IMG/VR virus record: IMGVR_UViG_3300044621_001801
Coordinates: 1 to 35,453 of that record
Length of the DNA stretch: 35,453 nucleotides
Direction: 5' to 3' (one strand)
From: a virus
The translations under genes were made by a program, and so were the position numbers. The notes under the pieces are model-generated. The model saw only the letters and a list, made by a program, of their open reading frames with translations. It had not been told where the DNA came from and ran no database searches. Positions 28,590 through 35,453 of this stretch are shown piece after piece (the first letter of the stretch is position 1; each line of letters begins with the position of its first letter).

Positions 28590-28757
28590 ATGCCCCAGAA
28601 AAAACCCGGCGATCCCGGCCTTTACGCCAACATCCACGCCAAACGCGAGCGCATTGCTGCCGGCAGCGGCGAAAAGATGCGCAAACCGGGCTCGGCGGGT
28701 GCGCCGACAGCCAAGGCGCTCAAAGAGTCGGCCAAGACGGCAAAGAAGGGGAAATGA
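28590..28757 (+). CDS. Small basic phage protein (GLYANIHAKRERI type)
   Basis: 55 aa from ATG 28590, two bases after the previous stop. It contains DPGLYANIHAKRERIAAGSG, then EKMRKPGSAGAPTAKALK, ending in Lys-rich KTAKKGK. This conserved phage peptide is typically near terminase and portal genes; I know no function. Charge and size suggest nucleic-acid binding. Confidence 0.75.
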   Translation: MPQKKPGDPGLYANIHAKRERIAAGSGEKMRKPGSAGAPTAKALKESAKTAKKGK

Positions 28758-28758
28758 C

Positions 28759-28914
28759 ATGCCTCTGGTGAAATCAGCGTCTTCCGCCGCGTTTCGCAAG
28801 AACGTGAAGGCTGAAATGCAGGCCGGCAAGCCCCAGAAACAGGCGCTTGCAATAAGCTACAACGTCAAGCGAGAAGCGCAAAAAAAACCTGCGCCTACTA
28901 GGCGCTCCAAATAA
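28759..28914 (+). CDS. Small basic phage protein ([12 protein letters not shown] type)
   Basis: 51 aa from ATG 28759. The sequence [20 protein letters not shown], then [19 protein letters not shown], is a common small phage protein of unknown role, with an (A/V)xAI(S/A)Y(N/S)xxR segment. It ends inside the terminator hairpin of the opposing HNH gene, overlapping its last codons by 17 bases. Confidence 0.75.
   Translation: MPLVKSASSAAFRKNVKAEMQAGKPQKQALAISYNVKREAQKKPAPTRRSK
28880..28905 (-). terminator. Rho-independent terminator of the HNH gene, containing its stop codon
   Basis: On the minus strand the hairpin arms GCGCCTA/TAGGCGC (28891-28905) are followed, after AGG, by eight U (28880-28887). 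The TAG stop of the HNH gene is at 28898-28900, within the hairpin. On the plus strand the same DNA is the end of a small basic protein gene. Confidence 0.8.
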
Positions 28915-29290
28915 ACCTCATTCTTTCTTCTAGTTCGACTTTTTGGTGATCAGAATTGGACAAAATGGCTAAGTTTTCAAGTCTGTTGTCATGTGAATCG
29001 CCATTAATGTGATGAACGTGCTCCCACGACTCCAGCTTGCGCCCCAAGTGTTGCTCCATAATGTATCTATGGACTCGCACTTGTTTGCCATCAACCATCA
29101 TGGTTTTGTATGTGTGTTTTGGCTTGTTGGTTGGTTGAAAGCGAAAATGGGCAAATTTTTCCAAATGCTCTTTTGCCAAACACGATCGAGAACAATACTT
29201 GGCGGTATTTTTTCGGTAAGTTGGCACACGAAACAATTTCTGGCACACTGCGCAGGTCAAAACAGCTCCAGTTCTGTCACGTTTTTTCAC
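28898..29290 (-). CDS. HNH homing endonuclease, antisense within the late operon
   Basis: 130 aa from GTG 29290, with AAGGAG upstream. N-terminal zinc ribbon: C13-x2-C16 and C33-x3-C37. The HNH domain follows: [16 protein letters not shown], then [19 protein letters not shown], with catalytic H93/H94 and N102. The gene is about 40 percent GC in a ~60 percent GC genome and opposes the packaging operon, marks of a recently acquired free-standing homing endonuclease. Transcription would run against terminase-portal messages. An intron is not apparent. Confidence 0.9.
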   Translation of the reverse strand: MKKRDRTGAVLTCAVCQKLFRVPTYRKNTAKYCSRSCLAKEHLEKFAHFRFQPTNKPKHTYKTMMVDGKQVRVHRYIMEQHLGRKLESWEHVHHINGDSHDNRLENLAILSNSDHQKVELEERMRFIWSA

Positions 29291-29345
29291 GCTATGGCTC
29301 CTTGCGTTGCTATCGCGTACTTTAACACACAAGCGTGAAAAAGCA
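28915..29345. mobile_element. AT-rich insertion carrying the HNH gene
   Basis: Composition falls sharply after 28915 and recovers at the portal ATG (29346). The block holds only the minus-strand HNH gene and its leader; the 55 bases before the portal ATG lack a convincing ribosome site (AAGCGTGAAAAAGCA). No flanking duplication or inverted repeats were found, as expected for a homing endonuclease gene. The exact edges are uncertain. Confidence 0.5.
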
Positions 29346-31523
29346 ATGGCTTCGTACAACCGCACCTCCGACCCCACCGGCATTGCCGGGGCCCGCGTGG
29401 CCGCTGCTGGCGGCAAGCAGGACGCGGATTTTCTGGCCGAGATGCGTCAGCGCATGACAATGGCGCAGGCTGCGGTGTCGAATTCTCGACAGAACGAGCT
29501 GGACGATCTGAAGTTCTATGCCGGCAGTTCGGACAATTCGTGGCAGTGGCCGCAGGACGTGCTGGCCACCCGCGGCAGTGTGCAGGGCCAGACGATCAAT
29601 GCCAGGCCGTGCCTGACGATCAACAAGCTGCCGCAGCACGTCAAGTCGGTTACCAACGACCAGCGCCAGAACCGCCCCAGCGGCAAGGTCATTCCTGCGG
29701 ACGACAAGGCCGATCCGGAGGTCGCGGAGATTTTTGACGGCATTGTGCGGCACATCGAGTACATGTCCGACGCGGACGTTGCCTACGACACGGCCTGCGA
29801 GAACCAAGTGACGTTTGGCGAGGGCTACATCCGCATCCTGACGGAGTATTGCGACCCCGACACGTTTGACCAGGACATCCGTATCGGGCGCATCCGCAAT
29901 TCGTTCAGCGTGTACATGGACCCGCTGATCCAAGATCCGTGCGGTGCTGACGCGCAGTTCTGCTTCATCACGCAGGATCTGACGAAGAAAGAGTACGAAC
30001 GCCTGTACCCCAAGGCCGCGCCGGTTTCGACCCTGTTGTCGTACAGCGTGGGCGACTCGACGTCGGGGTACTGGCTGAACGAGAACATGGTGCGGATTGC
30101 GGAATACTTCTACATCGAGAAGGAGCTCAAGACGCTGCACCTGTACCCCGGTGGCATGACGGCGTTTGAAGACTCGCCAGAGGACCGGCAAATGCGTGCT
30201 ATGGGCCTGATGCCCCTGCGCAGCCGGCAGGCGGAGCAACAGCGCGTGAAGTGGTGCAAGACCAACGGGTACGAAATTCTTGAAGAACGCGACTGGGCCG
30301 GCAAGTGGATCCCGGTGGTGCGCGTGATCGGCAACGAGTTTGAGGTTGACGGAGAGATCCACATCAGCGGCTTGGTCAGGAATGCCAAGGACGCCCAGCG
30401 GATGTACAACTACTGGGTGTCGCAGGAAGCCGAGATGTTGGCTTTGGCGCCAAAGGCTCCGTTTATCGGGTACGGCGGCCAGTTTGAGGGCTACGAGCAC
30501 CAGTGGAAAACCGCCAACACGACCAACTGGCCGTATCTGGAGGTCAATCCTGACGCCACTGACGGCGCCGGCAACTCGTTCCCGCTGCCGCAACGTGCGC
30601 AGCCGCCGATGGCACAGCAGGGCCTGATCGCTGCCAAGATGGGCGCCTCGGACGATCTGAAGGCTACCACGGGGCAGTACGACAGCAGCTTGGGCGCGAC
30701 GAGCAACGAGCGCAGCGGCCGAGCCATTCTGGCCCGCGAGAAGCAGTCCGACACCGGCACGTATCACTACGTGGACAACTTGGCCCGGGCGGTGCGCTAT
30801 GTCACGCGGCAGATCGTGGACCTGATCCCGAAGATCTACGACACGCAGCGCATCGCCCGCATCATTGGCGTGGACGGCCAGACCAAGATGGCGCGTCTGG
30901 ACCCGATGCAGCCCGAGCCGGTGCGTGAGGTCAAAGACCAGTCGGGCGTGGTCATTGCCAAAATCTACAACCCGGGCGTCGGCAAGTACGACGTCGTGGT
31001 CACCACGGGTCCGTCGTACCTGACCAAGCGGCAAGAGGCGATGGACGCTATGTCGCAGATTCTGCAGGGTTCGCCGCAACTGTGGGCCGTGGCCGGCGAC
31101 CTGTTTGTCAAGAACATGGACTGGCCGGGTGCTGACGAGCTCGCCGAGCGCCTGCGCAAGACCATCGACCCGAAGCTGCTGCAGGATCAGGAAGACCCGG
31201 CGTTGCAGGCGGCGAACCAGCAGATCCAGGTGCTGACGCAGGAACTGCAGGGCATGATGCAGATGCTCCAGCGCGTGAACCAGTCGATGGAAGCGCAGGA
31301 ACTGAAAATCAAGGAGTACGACTCCGAGACGAAGCGCCTGAGCGTGGTGCAGGCCGGCATGAGTCCCGAGCAGATCCAGGAGATGGTCATCCAGACCATG
31401 CGCGATATCATGGCGGTGGGTGACCTGCAGGCTGCGCAGCGCCAGTTCATGCCGATGGCCCCGGCTTCGCCTAGCGGCATGCTGGGTGCGCCGCAAACGA
31501 TGCCCGAAGGAGCCCCGGTATGA
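29346..31523 (+). CDS. Portal protein, P22 gp1-like
   Basis: 725 aa, the same length as P22 gp1. ATG 29346 starts [13 protein letters not shown]. The first 130 residues ([51 protein letters not shown]) are the classic podovirus portal opening. Mid-protein EEYF-type and [20 protein letters not shown]-like segments form the crown and stem. The C terminus has a Gln-rich coiled coil ([20 protein letters not shown]), the barrel helix of P22-type portals. It forms the dodecameric DNA gate. It follows the HNH insertion and is joined by ATGA overlap to the next gene. Confidence 0.93.
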   Translation: MASYNRTSDPTGIAGARVAAAGGKQDADFLAEMRQRMTMAQAAVSNSRQNELDDLKFYAGSSDNSWQWPQDVLATRGSVQGQTINARPCLTINKLPQHVKSVTNDQRQNRPSGKVIPADDKADPEVAEIFDGIVRHIEYMSDADVAYDTACENQVTFGEGYIRILTEYCDPDTFDQDIRIGRIRNSFSVYMDPLIQDPCGADAQFCFITQDLTKKEYERLYPKAAPVSTLLSYSVGDSTSGYWLNENMVRIAEYFYIEKELKTLHLYPGGMTAFEDSPEDRQMRAMGLMPLRSRQAEQQRVKWCKTNGYEILEERDWAGKWIPVVRVIGNEFEVDGEIHISGLVRNAKDAQRMYNYWVSQEAEMLALAPKAPFIGYGGQFEGYEHQWKTANTTNWPYLEVNPDATDGAGNSFPLPQRAQPPMAQQGLIAAKMGASDDLKATTGQYDSSLGATSNERSGRAILAREKQSDTGTYHYVDNLARAVRYVTRQIVDLIPKIYDTQRIARIIGVDGQTKMARLDPMQPEPVREVKDQSGVVIAKIYNPGVGKYDVVVTTGPSYLTKRQEAMDAMSQILQGSPQLWAVAGDLFVKNMDWPGADELAERLRKTIDPKLLQDQEDPALQAANQQIQVLTQELQGMMQMLQRVNQSMEAQELKIKEYDSETKRLSVVQAGMSPEQIQEMVIQTMRDIMAVGDLQAAQRQFMPMAPASPSGMLGAPQTMPEGAPV

Positions 31524-31882
31524 GTTGCGAGACGTTCATTGGCCACCTGTTCCTCGCGCGGGACGTGGCGCACTCTGCGCACCTCAATACGCGCTCGTAC
31601 GCTAAACACGTCGCGCTGAACGCGTTCTATGACAACATCATTGACCTGGCGGACAAGTTCGCCGAGGCGTATCAGGGCCGGCACGGGCTGATCGGGCCGA
31701 TTGAGTTGCAGCAGGCCACCAAGACCAACAGCGTGCTGGAGTTCCTGCAGGACTCGCTGAAGACGCTGGAAGACACGCGTTACGACGTCTGCGACAAGTC
31801 CGACACGCCGCTGCAGAACATTATTGACGAGATTGTCGGGCTGTATCTCAGCACCCTGTACAAGCTCAAATTCCTGGCCTGA
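31520..31882 (+). CDS. DUF5856-type helical protein
   Basis: 120 aa, ATGA-overlapping the portal stop. The sequence (GHLFLARDVAHSAHLNTRSY, AKHVALNAFYDNIIDLADKF, AEAYQGRHGLIGPIELQQAT) is that of a four-helix, ferritin-like or Dps-like family found in phages (DUF5856). The AH-x-HL-x-T-x-SYA-H-AL motif is distinctive. No complete di-iron site can be claimed. The role next to portal is unknown. Confidence 0.75.
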   Translation: MSCETFIGHLFLARDVAHSAHLNTRSYAKHVALNAFYDNIIDLADKFAEAYQGRHGLIGPIELQQATKTNSVLEFLQDSLKTLEDTRYDVCDKSDTPLQNIIDEIVGLYLSTLYKLKFLA

Positions 31883-31901
31883 TGGCCCGAAAGGACACCT
31901 C

Positions 31902-32204
31902 GTGGAACTGCTCAAGCCCCTTGACGACGCCGCCTTTGCCGCGCAGACTGCCCCGTACACCGGCACTGCCGGCAGCACCACAGGTTGGCCCGCTGGCCCG
32001 CAGGGCGTGGTGGTGTGGTGCACGACCGCGGCTTACGTTCGCGTGGGCGAAGGCGTGACGGCTACGACGTCTGACACGCCGATCCCGGCGAACACGCCGA
32101 TTCCGTTTGCTGTGCCGGGTGGCACGGGTGCGCCGTGGCGTGTAAGCGCTGTCCAGATCGGCAGCAACGGCACCGTGTACGCCAAGCCGATCAACATTCA
32201 GTAA
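31902..32204 (+). CDS. Small beta-rich virion protein
   Basis: 100 aa from GTG 31902 with AAAGGACACC upstream. It is Thr/Pro/Gly-rich and beta-type (GVVVWCTTAAYVRVGEGVTA, PANTPIPFAVPGGTGAPWRV, SAVQIGSNGTVYAKPINI). Such proteins commonly decorate heads or are small head proteins in environmental podoviruses. Its position between portal and the expected coat gene fits, but no direct proof exists in the sequence. Confidence 0.65.
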   Translation: MELLKPLDDAAFAAQTAPYTGTAGSTTGWPAGPQGVVVWCTTAAYVRVGEGVTATTSDTPIPANTPIPFAVPGGTGAPWRVSAVQIGSNGTVYAKPINIQ

Positions 32205-32214
32205 CGGGCGCAAC

Positions 32215-32445
32215 ATGCCATTCTTTGGCATCCCCATCCGCAACGGGCTTTCCCTTGGTTTGGGAACTGTTGCAGCCCTCGCAACGGACTACGCCAGCCC
32301 CAATCCGGGGCGGCCGTGGGTTGTGCTCAGCAGTGCCGGCACGCCGTATTCCGTTGACGAGGAAGTGAAGAACAGCGCCGGCACAAGCTATTACGTTGTT
32401 GAGACTGTGTTGTCCAGCAACGGCACCGCCTACGCACCAGTTTGA
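32215..32445 (+). CDS. Small structural-region protein, 76 aa
   Basis: MPFFGIPIRNGLSLGLGTVA begins a hydrophobic stretch; the rest (SSAGTPYSVDEEVKNSAGTS, YYVVETVLSSNGTAYAPV) is beta-rich and shares the SNGTxYA ending with the preceding gene, so the two may be related small virion proteins. There is only a weak ribosome site (GGGCGCAAC). Confidence 0.6.
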   Translation: MPFFGIPIRNGLSLGLGTVAALATDYASPNPGRPWVVLSSAGTPYSVDEEVKNSAGTSYYVVETVLSSNGTAYAPV

Positions 32446-32454
32446 GGACCAATC

Positions 32455-34545
32455 ATGGCAGCCTTTGAAGTCATCGCTCTTGACACTGCAACGCCTCAAC
32501 TGCGTGCGCCCGGGGCGGCGGACACCTACACCTTCCCCCGCGCCGTCGAAATGCCGCTTGGCACCGCCAACGGCGTGCTCTACCTCAACGGCAGCAAGGT
32601 GGTGACTAGCGGGAGTGCATTCGCTTTCAATGGGATTGGAACAGTTCAGCTTGGCATTGCAACTACCCCCGGGTTTATTTCTTTCAAAAGCACGGGACTA
32701 TTGGCCGGTTTTGATATTGGCGCGCTTGGTGGAGATGCCTCTTCTGATGGTTTTATATATAACCGCGAAAATGGCGCAATTATTTTCGGTGCCAACAACG
32801 CCGAACAAATGCGCCTCACCAGCACCGGGCTGGGGATTGGGACGAGTTCGCCTGCGTATAAGCTGGATGTCAATGGCACGCTTGGTGTTTCGGGCGCCTT
32901 AACCTACGGCGGCGTGACGCTGAATAACGCCGTTACAGGCACCGGAAACATGGTGCTGTCGGTCAGCCCGACGTTTACAACGCCGGTTCTTGGAACTCCA
33001 TCCAGCGGAACGCTGACAAACTGCACCGGCCTGCCGCTTTCCACGGGCGTGACGGGAACGCTTCCAGTGGCCAACGGTGGCACTGGCCAAACGTCCTACA
33101 CCGACGGCCAACTGCTGATTGGCAACACCACGGGCGGTACGCTGGCAAAAGCTACGCTGACGGCTGGGTCAAATATTACGATCACCAATGGCCCGGGCTC
33201 AATTACTATTGCTGCTTCTGGTGGGGGTGGATCGTCTGCGTTAACAATTAGCAACAAAACTGGAGCGTATACGGTAGTCTCTGGTGATCTTGGGACTATT
33301 ATTAATTGCACCGCCAACACGTTCACCGTGTCGCTGACCGCGGCCGCGACGCTGGGGTCTGGGTTCAATTGTTGGGTGTGGAATACATCAACGACAACAA
33401 CTGACGTCATCACAATTGACCCTTCGGGCTCAGAAACTATTGACGGGGTTTCAACAATTTCCCTTCGTCGGGGTGAAGGTTGCCAAATTGTTTGCGACGG
33501 AGCCAATTGGCAAACCGGCGACAAAAAGACAATGCGGATGTATTCTGAAAACGCTTCAGCATCCGCCGCAAGGCCGTCTGCAACAGGAAGTCTTTCTGTC
33601 GCGTTAGGCGTTTCCGCCGTAGCGTCAGGATCAGATTCAATTGCAATTGGGCATTTTGTTACTGCAAGCGGCTCAAGGTCAATGGCTTTTGGCTCTGCCG
33701 CAACTTCGACAACGGCATCCGCCACGGAATCACTTGCATTGGGAGGTAGAGTTACGGCAGGATCTGCTTATTCAACCGCAATAGGCCAAAATTCAAGTAC
33801 ACAAGGTTCTGTTGCGACGTCTAATTCCGGTGCAATGGCCTTGGGCGGCAGCTACGCATCGGGAACAGATTCGTTTGCGGCTGCGATTGCGAGCAATACG
33901 AGTTCCTACGGAGCGAAAGCATCCGGGGCGGTGGCAATTGGCCCGACAAATTTGGCGAGCGGATCGTCATCCTTGGCAATTGGGGGCGCGGGAAACACGG
34001 CAAGCGGGACACAAGCGGCAGCGGTTGGAGGCGCATCCAATACAGCTTCTGGCACAAGTTCTTTCGTTACAGGGTATCTCGGCACAAGCGCCGGGATTGA
34101 AACAAAAGCCGTTTTTTCAAATGGCTTTAGCGCTGTCCAAGGGTCATCCCAATTTGGATTGCTGACGCTCAAGCGCACGACGACAGACGCGACACCATTG
34201 GTGATGAACGTTTACGACGGCACACCCGGCACAGCGAATCAGGTAATTCTTCCGAACAACAGCGCATTTACATTTACTGGGACCGTCGTTGCACGACAAC
34301 AAGCATCGGGCGGTACACAATCTGCAGCCTGGACCGTATCGGGCCTGATTCGACGCGAGGCGAATGCAGCATCGACTACCCTGGTCACGTCAACCGTGAC
34401 CGTCATTTCCAACGTCCCTGGATGGACCCTTGCGTTGTCGGCAGACACAACAAACGGAGGTCTTGCCGTGACCGCAACCGGCGCTGCCGCCACCAACATT
34501 CGCTGGGTGGCCACTGTGCAAACTTCTGAAGTCATCTACGCGTAA
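32455..34545 (+). CDS. Trimeric-adhesin-like fibre protein with chaperone-free C-terminal jelly-roll
   Basis: 696 aa. Residues ~1-150 mix a short N-terminal part with the [20 protein letters not shown] motif. [19 protein letters not shown]...[11 protein letters not shown] module, common to fibres, follows. Residues ~370-550 are YadA-head repeats ([34 protein letters not shown]). The last ~150 residues ([20 protein letters not shown] ... [15 protein letters not shown]) are a jelly-roll widespread at the ends of environmental phage structural proteins. It is probably a fibre or head decoration. Its location among head genes is unusual for a tail fibre. The middle is richer in A/T than its neighbours. 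Confidence 0.75.
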   Translation: MAAFEVIALDTATPQLRAPGAADTYTFPRAVEMPLGTANGVLYLNGSKVVTSGSAFAFNGIGTVQLGIATTPGFISFKSTGLLAGFDIGALGGDASSDGFIYNRENGAIIFGANNAEQMRLTSTGLGIGTSSPAYKLDVNGTLGVSGALTYGGVTLNNAVTGTGNMVLSVSPTFTTPVLGTPSSGTLTNCTGLPLSTGVTGTLPVANGGTGQTSYTDGQLLIGNTTGGTLAKATLTAGSNITITNGPGSITIAASGGGGSSALTISNKTGAYTVVSGDLGTIINCTANTFTVSLTAAATLGSGFNCWVWNTSTTTTDVITIDPSGSETIDGVSTISLRRGEGCQIVCDGANWQTGDKKTMRMYSENASASAARPSATGSLSVALGVSAVASGSDSIAIGHFVTASGSRSMAFGSAATSTTASATESLALGGRVTAGSAYSTAIGQNSSTQGSVATSNSGAMALGGSYASGTDSFAAAIASNTSSYGAKASGAVAIGPTNLASGSSSLAIGGAGNTASGTQAAAVGGASNTASGTSSFVTGYLGTSAGIETKAVFSNGFSAVQGSSQFGLLTLKRTTTDATPLVMNVYDGTPGTANQVILPNNSAFTFTGTVVARQQASGGTQSAAWTVSGLIRREANAASTTLVTSTVTVISNVPGWTLALSADTTNGGLAVTATGAAATNIRWVATVQTSEVIYA
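33570..34100 (+). repeat. YadA-head-like coding repeats (A-G-x-x-S-x-A-I/L-G)
   Basis: Diverged units of 14-16 codons encode [56 protein letters not shown] and so on. They are protein-level repeats forming a left-handed parallel beta-roll. The DNA repeats are weak. Confidence 0.75.
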
Positions 34546-34554
34546 GGAAACATC

Positions 34555-34854
34555 ATGGCCATTCAAGTTGATCTTGCAAGCTCTCAATACGGCGTTGCGT
34601 TTGCCGGCGCCTACTTTCGCATCGTCACTGCGGCTGTCAGCCGACAGCGGCAGGGCGCCCCGAAGTTCCGCGTGATGATTGACGTTGCGGGCTACGGTAC
34701 GGCAACGCCGGAAGACGATACACGCGAAGTCGACTTCCGCCGCTATCACGCGCCGTTGGAAGACGTTGAAGCGCATCAAGGCGCCTCGTTCTTGGACAAG
34801 TGCTACGCTTGGGTGATGGCGCAGTCTGACATGGATGGGTCGGTGGCGGTCTGA
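34555..34854 (+). CDS. Small phage protein, 99 aa
   Basis: ATG 34555 nine bases after the fibre stop, with AAGGAAACATC upstream. The sequence (MAIQVDLASSQYGVAFAGAY, FRIVTAAVSRQRQGAPKFRV, CYAWVMAQSDMDGSVAV) resembles small proteins in the head region of podoviruses, partner to the following DUF7936-like gene. The function is unknown. Confidence 0.65.
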   Translation: MAIQVDLASSQYGVAFAGAYFRIVTAAVSRQRQGAPKFRVMIDVAGYGTATPEDDTREVDFRRYHAPLEDVEAHQGASFLDKCYAWVMAQSDMDGSVAV

Positions 34855-34881
34855 CGCAATTAACCTTAAGCAGACCACACC

Positions 34882-35214
34882 ATGAACATCACCTGGACCA
34901 TCGAATGGCTTCGCACCACCCCCACCACCGCAACCCCGCCGGAGTACGTCATCGAATGCGGATGGCGCTGCACGGGCACTGACGGGGCCTACACCGGCAC
35001 GGTGTACTCCACCTGCTCTTTCACCCAAGCCGCTGAAGCTGACAGCTCTTTCACGCCCTACGCCGACCTGACGCAAGAGCAGGTGTTGGGCTGGGTGTGG
35101 TCTTCCGGCGTTGACAAGGCCGCCACTGAGGCTGCTGTGGCGCAGCAGATCGACAACCAGATCAACCCGCCGGTCATTCAACCGCCGCTGCCGTGGGCAA
35201 CTACCCAAGCCTGA
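34882..35214 (+). CDS. DUF7936-like small phage protein
   Basis: 110 aa, ATG 34882. An N-terminal beta part (NITWTIEWLRTTPTTATPPE, YVIECGWRCTGTDG) is followed by LTQEQVLGWVWSSGVDKAAT, a helical EAAVAQQIDNQINPPV and a PPLPW end. The QVLGWVW...GVDK...PPLPW pattern is a recurrent small protein of environmental T4- and P22-like phages (DUF7936 as I recall). The role is unknown. Confidence 0.7.
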   Translation: MNITWTIEWLRTTPTTATPPEYVIECGWRCTGTDGAYTGTVYSTCSFTQAAEADSSFTPYADLTQEQVLGWVWSSGVDKAATEAAVAQQIDNQINPPVIQPPLPWATTQA

Positions 35215-35215
35215 C

Positions 35216-35386
35216 ATGAACGACATCAAGATCACCCTGACCGACCTGTCCGTCAACGACGTCAATCTGATCATGGCGGGGCTGGGTAAGCTGCCGCTGG
35301 AGGCCACCGTTGACCTCTGGATGCGGCTGAAACAACAGGGCGAAGCGCAAATCAAAGATGCGCAGCAATCTGACAAACCTGCGTGA
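35216..35386 (+). CDS. Small helical protein before the head genes
   Basis: 56 aa from ATG 35216, one base after the previous stop. MNDIKITLTDLSVNDVNLIM starts a helical peptide (GLGKLPLEATVDLWMRLKQQ, GEAQIKDAQQSDKP). A common small phage protein with the DVNLIMAGLGKLP pattern and no known function. Confidence 0.75.
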   Translation: MNDIKITLTDLSVNDVNLIMAGLGKLPLEATVDLWMRLKQQGEAQIKDAQQSDKPA

Positions 35387-35441
35387 TATAGTCGCGCCGA
35401 AACCTTACCGGCCAGGCTGACCGGGGATTCTTCGGAATCAC
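35387..35441 (+). promoter_or_regulatory. Structured leader before the gene at the right edge
   Basis: The 55-base stretch has a TATAGT (35387-35392) of -10 type. CCGG arms at 35408-35411 and 35421-35424 can pair, and a hairpin GATTC-TTCG-GAATC (35426-35439) with the very stable UUCG loop ends two bases before the ATG at 35442. A GGGGA that could serve as ribosome site lies at 35423-35427, so the hairpin would bring it near the start codon. I infer control of translation of an abundant head protein. Confidence 0.5.
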
Positions 35442-35453
35442 ATGGACGATACC
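35442..35453 (+). CDS. Start of a gene cut by the window edge
   Basis: ATG GAC GAT ACC is in frame to the end of the window. By P22-type order the next genes after portal are scaffold and coat, so this may be the scaffolding or another head gene. Only four codons are visible, so identity is inference. Confidence 0.4.

Noticed and set aside
29322-31496. A 724-codon open frame on the strand opposite the portal gene
   Set aside because: It mirrors the portal gene, is rich in His, Arg, Val and Leu as expected from reading GC-rich codons backwards, has no ribosome site and no recognisable motif. High third-position GC leaves this antisense frame free of stops.
1-35453. tRNA genes
   Set aside because: I looked for cloverleaf-like stretches with TTCGA-type loops in the gaps, including 23809-23866 and 25203-26178, and found none convincing. 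A tRNA search program would settle it.

Overview
The window is most of the genome of a tailed, short-tailed (podovirus) phage of the P22-like type. The evidence is the set of recognisable families and their order: terminase small and large subunits, a portal of P22 length (725 aa), a gp4-like head-completion protein, a gp10-like tail-hub protein, a fibre or tailspike-type protein, three consecutive large glycine/alanine/glutamine-rich proteins of the DNA-ejection type, and an overlapping lysis cassette. GC content is about 60 percent. The accessory genes (DUF551, a Cys-rich CHGQC...GRACP protein, Ead/Ea22-like, DUF3310, RecT plus YqaJ) and the Rz/Rz1 lysis genes point to a Gram-negative, probably betaproteobacterial (Burkholderiales-like) host. 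The host is inferred from style, not proven. No integrase, CI-type repressor, tRNA or CRISPR array was seen.

Layout. (1) 1-12548, plus strand: end of the late operon. It holds a truncated glycosyltransferase-like gene, a small protein, gp4-like, gp10-like (carrying an AT-rich inserted domain), a C1q-like structural protein, a tail fibre with AVG repeats, three ejection-type proteins, then a small HExxH membrane protein, holin, SAR-type endolysin and Rz with Rz1 nested inside it. (2) 12514-18468, minus strand: the early-left operon. It has nineteen small, mostly start/stop-overlapping genes, including the recombination pair RecT-like annealing protein and YqaJ exonuclease, a MerR/AlpA-type HTH protein, a zinc-ribbon protein and many small accessory proteins. 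Several were found only by reading the gaps (27 and 46 aa). (3) 18469-18614: a divergent control region with a near-consensus leftward promoter, a probable leaderless rightward promoter and repeated GCAAC boxes. (4) 18615-23775, plus strand: the early-right operon, with a Cro-like HTH protein, a degenerate HNH-like protein, a VRR-NUC nuclease, small proteins and a 783 aa primase-helicase. (5) 23781-25202, minus strand: a small-gene operon (DUF3310 and tiny membrane peptides of 20 and 29 aa) ending at a strong leftward terminator. (6) 25203-26178: about 1 kb without a convincing gene but rich in palindromes and direct repeats. (7) 26179-35453, plus strand: start of the late operon, with terminase S and L, three small basic proteins, an antisense AT-rich HNH homing endonuclease with its own terminator, portal, small structural proteins, a 696 aa trimeric-adhesin-like fibre and small proteins, ending in a structured leader before a gene cut by the window edge.

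How it fits together. Terminase and portal open the late operon at 26 kb. The coat and scaffold genes expected between portal and gp4 are absent, and both window ends stop exactly there. This suggests a circular or circularly permuted genome with the missing head genes between base 35453 and base 1. The two early operons diverge from 18.5 kb and supply regulation, recombination and replication. The late operon supplies packaging, virion structure, ejection and lysis.
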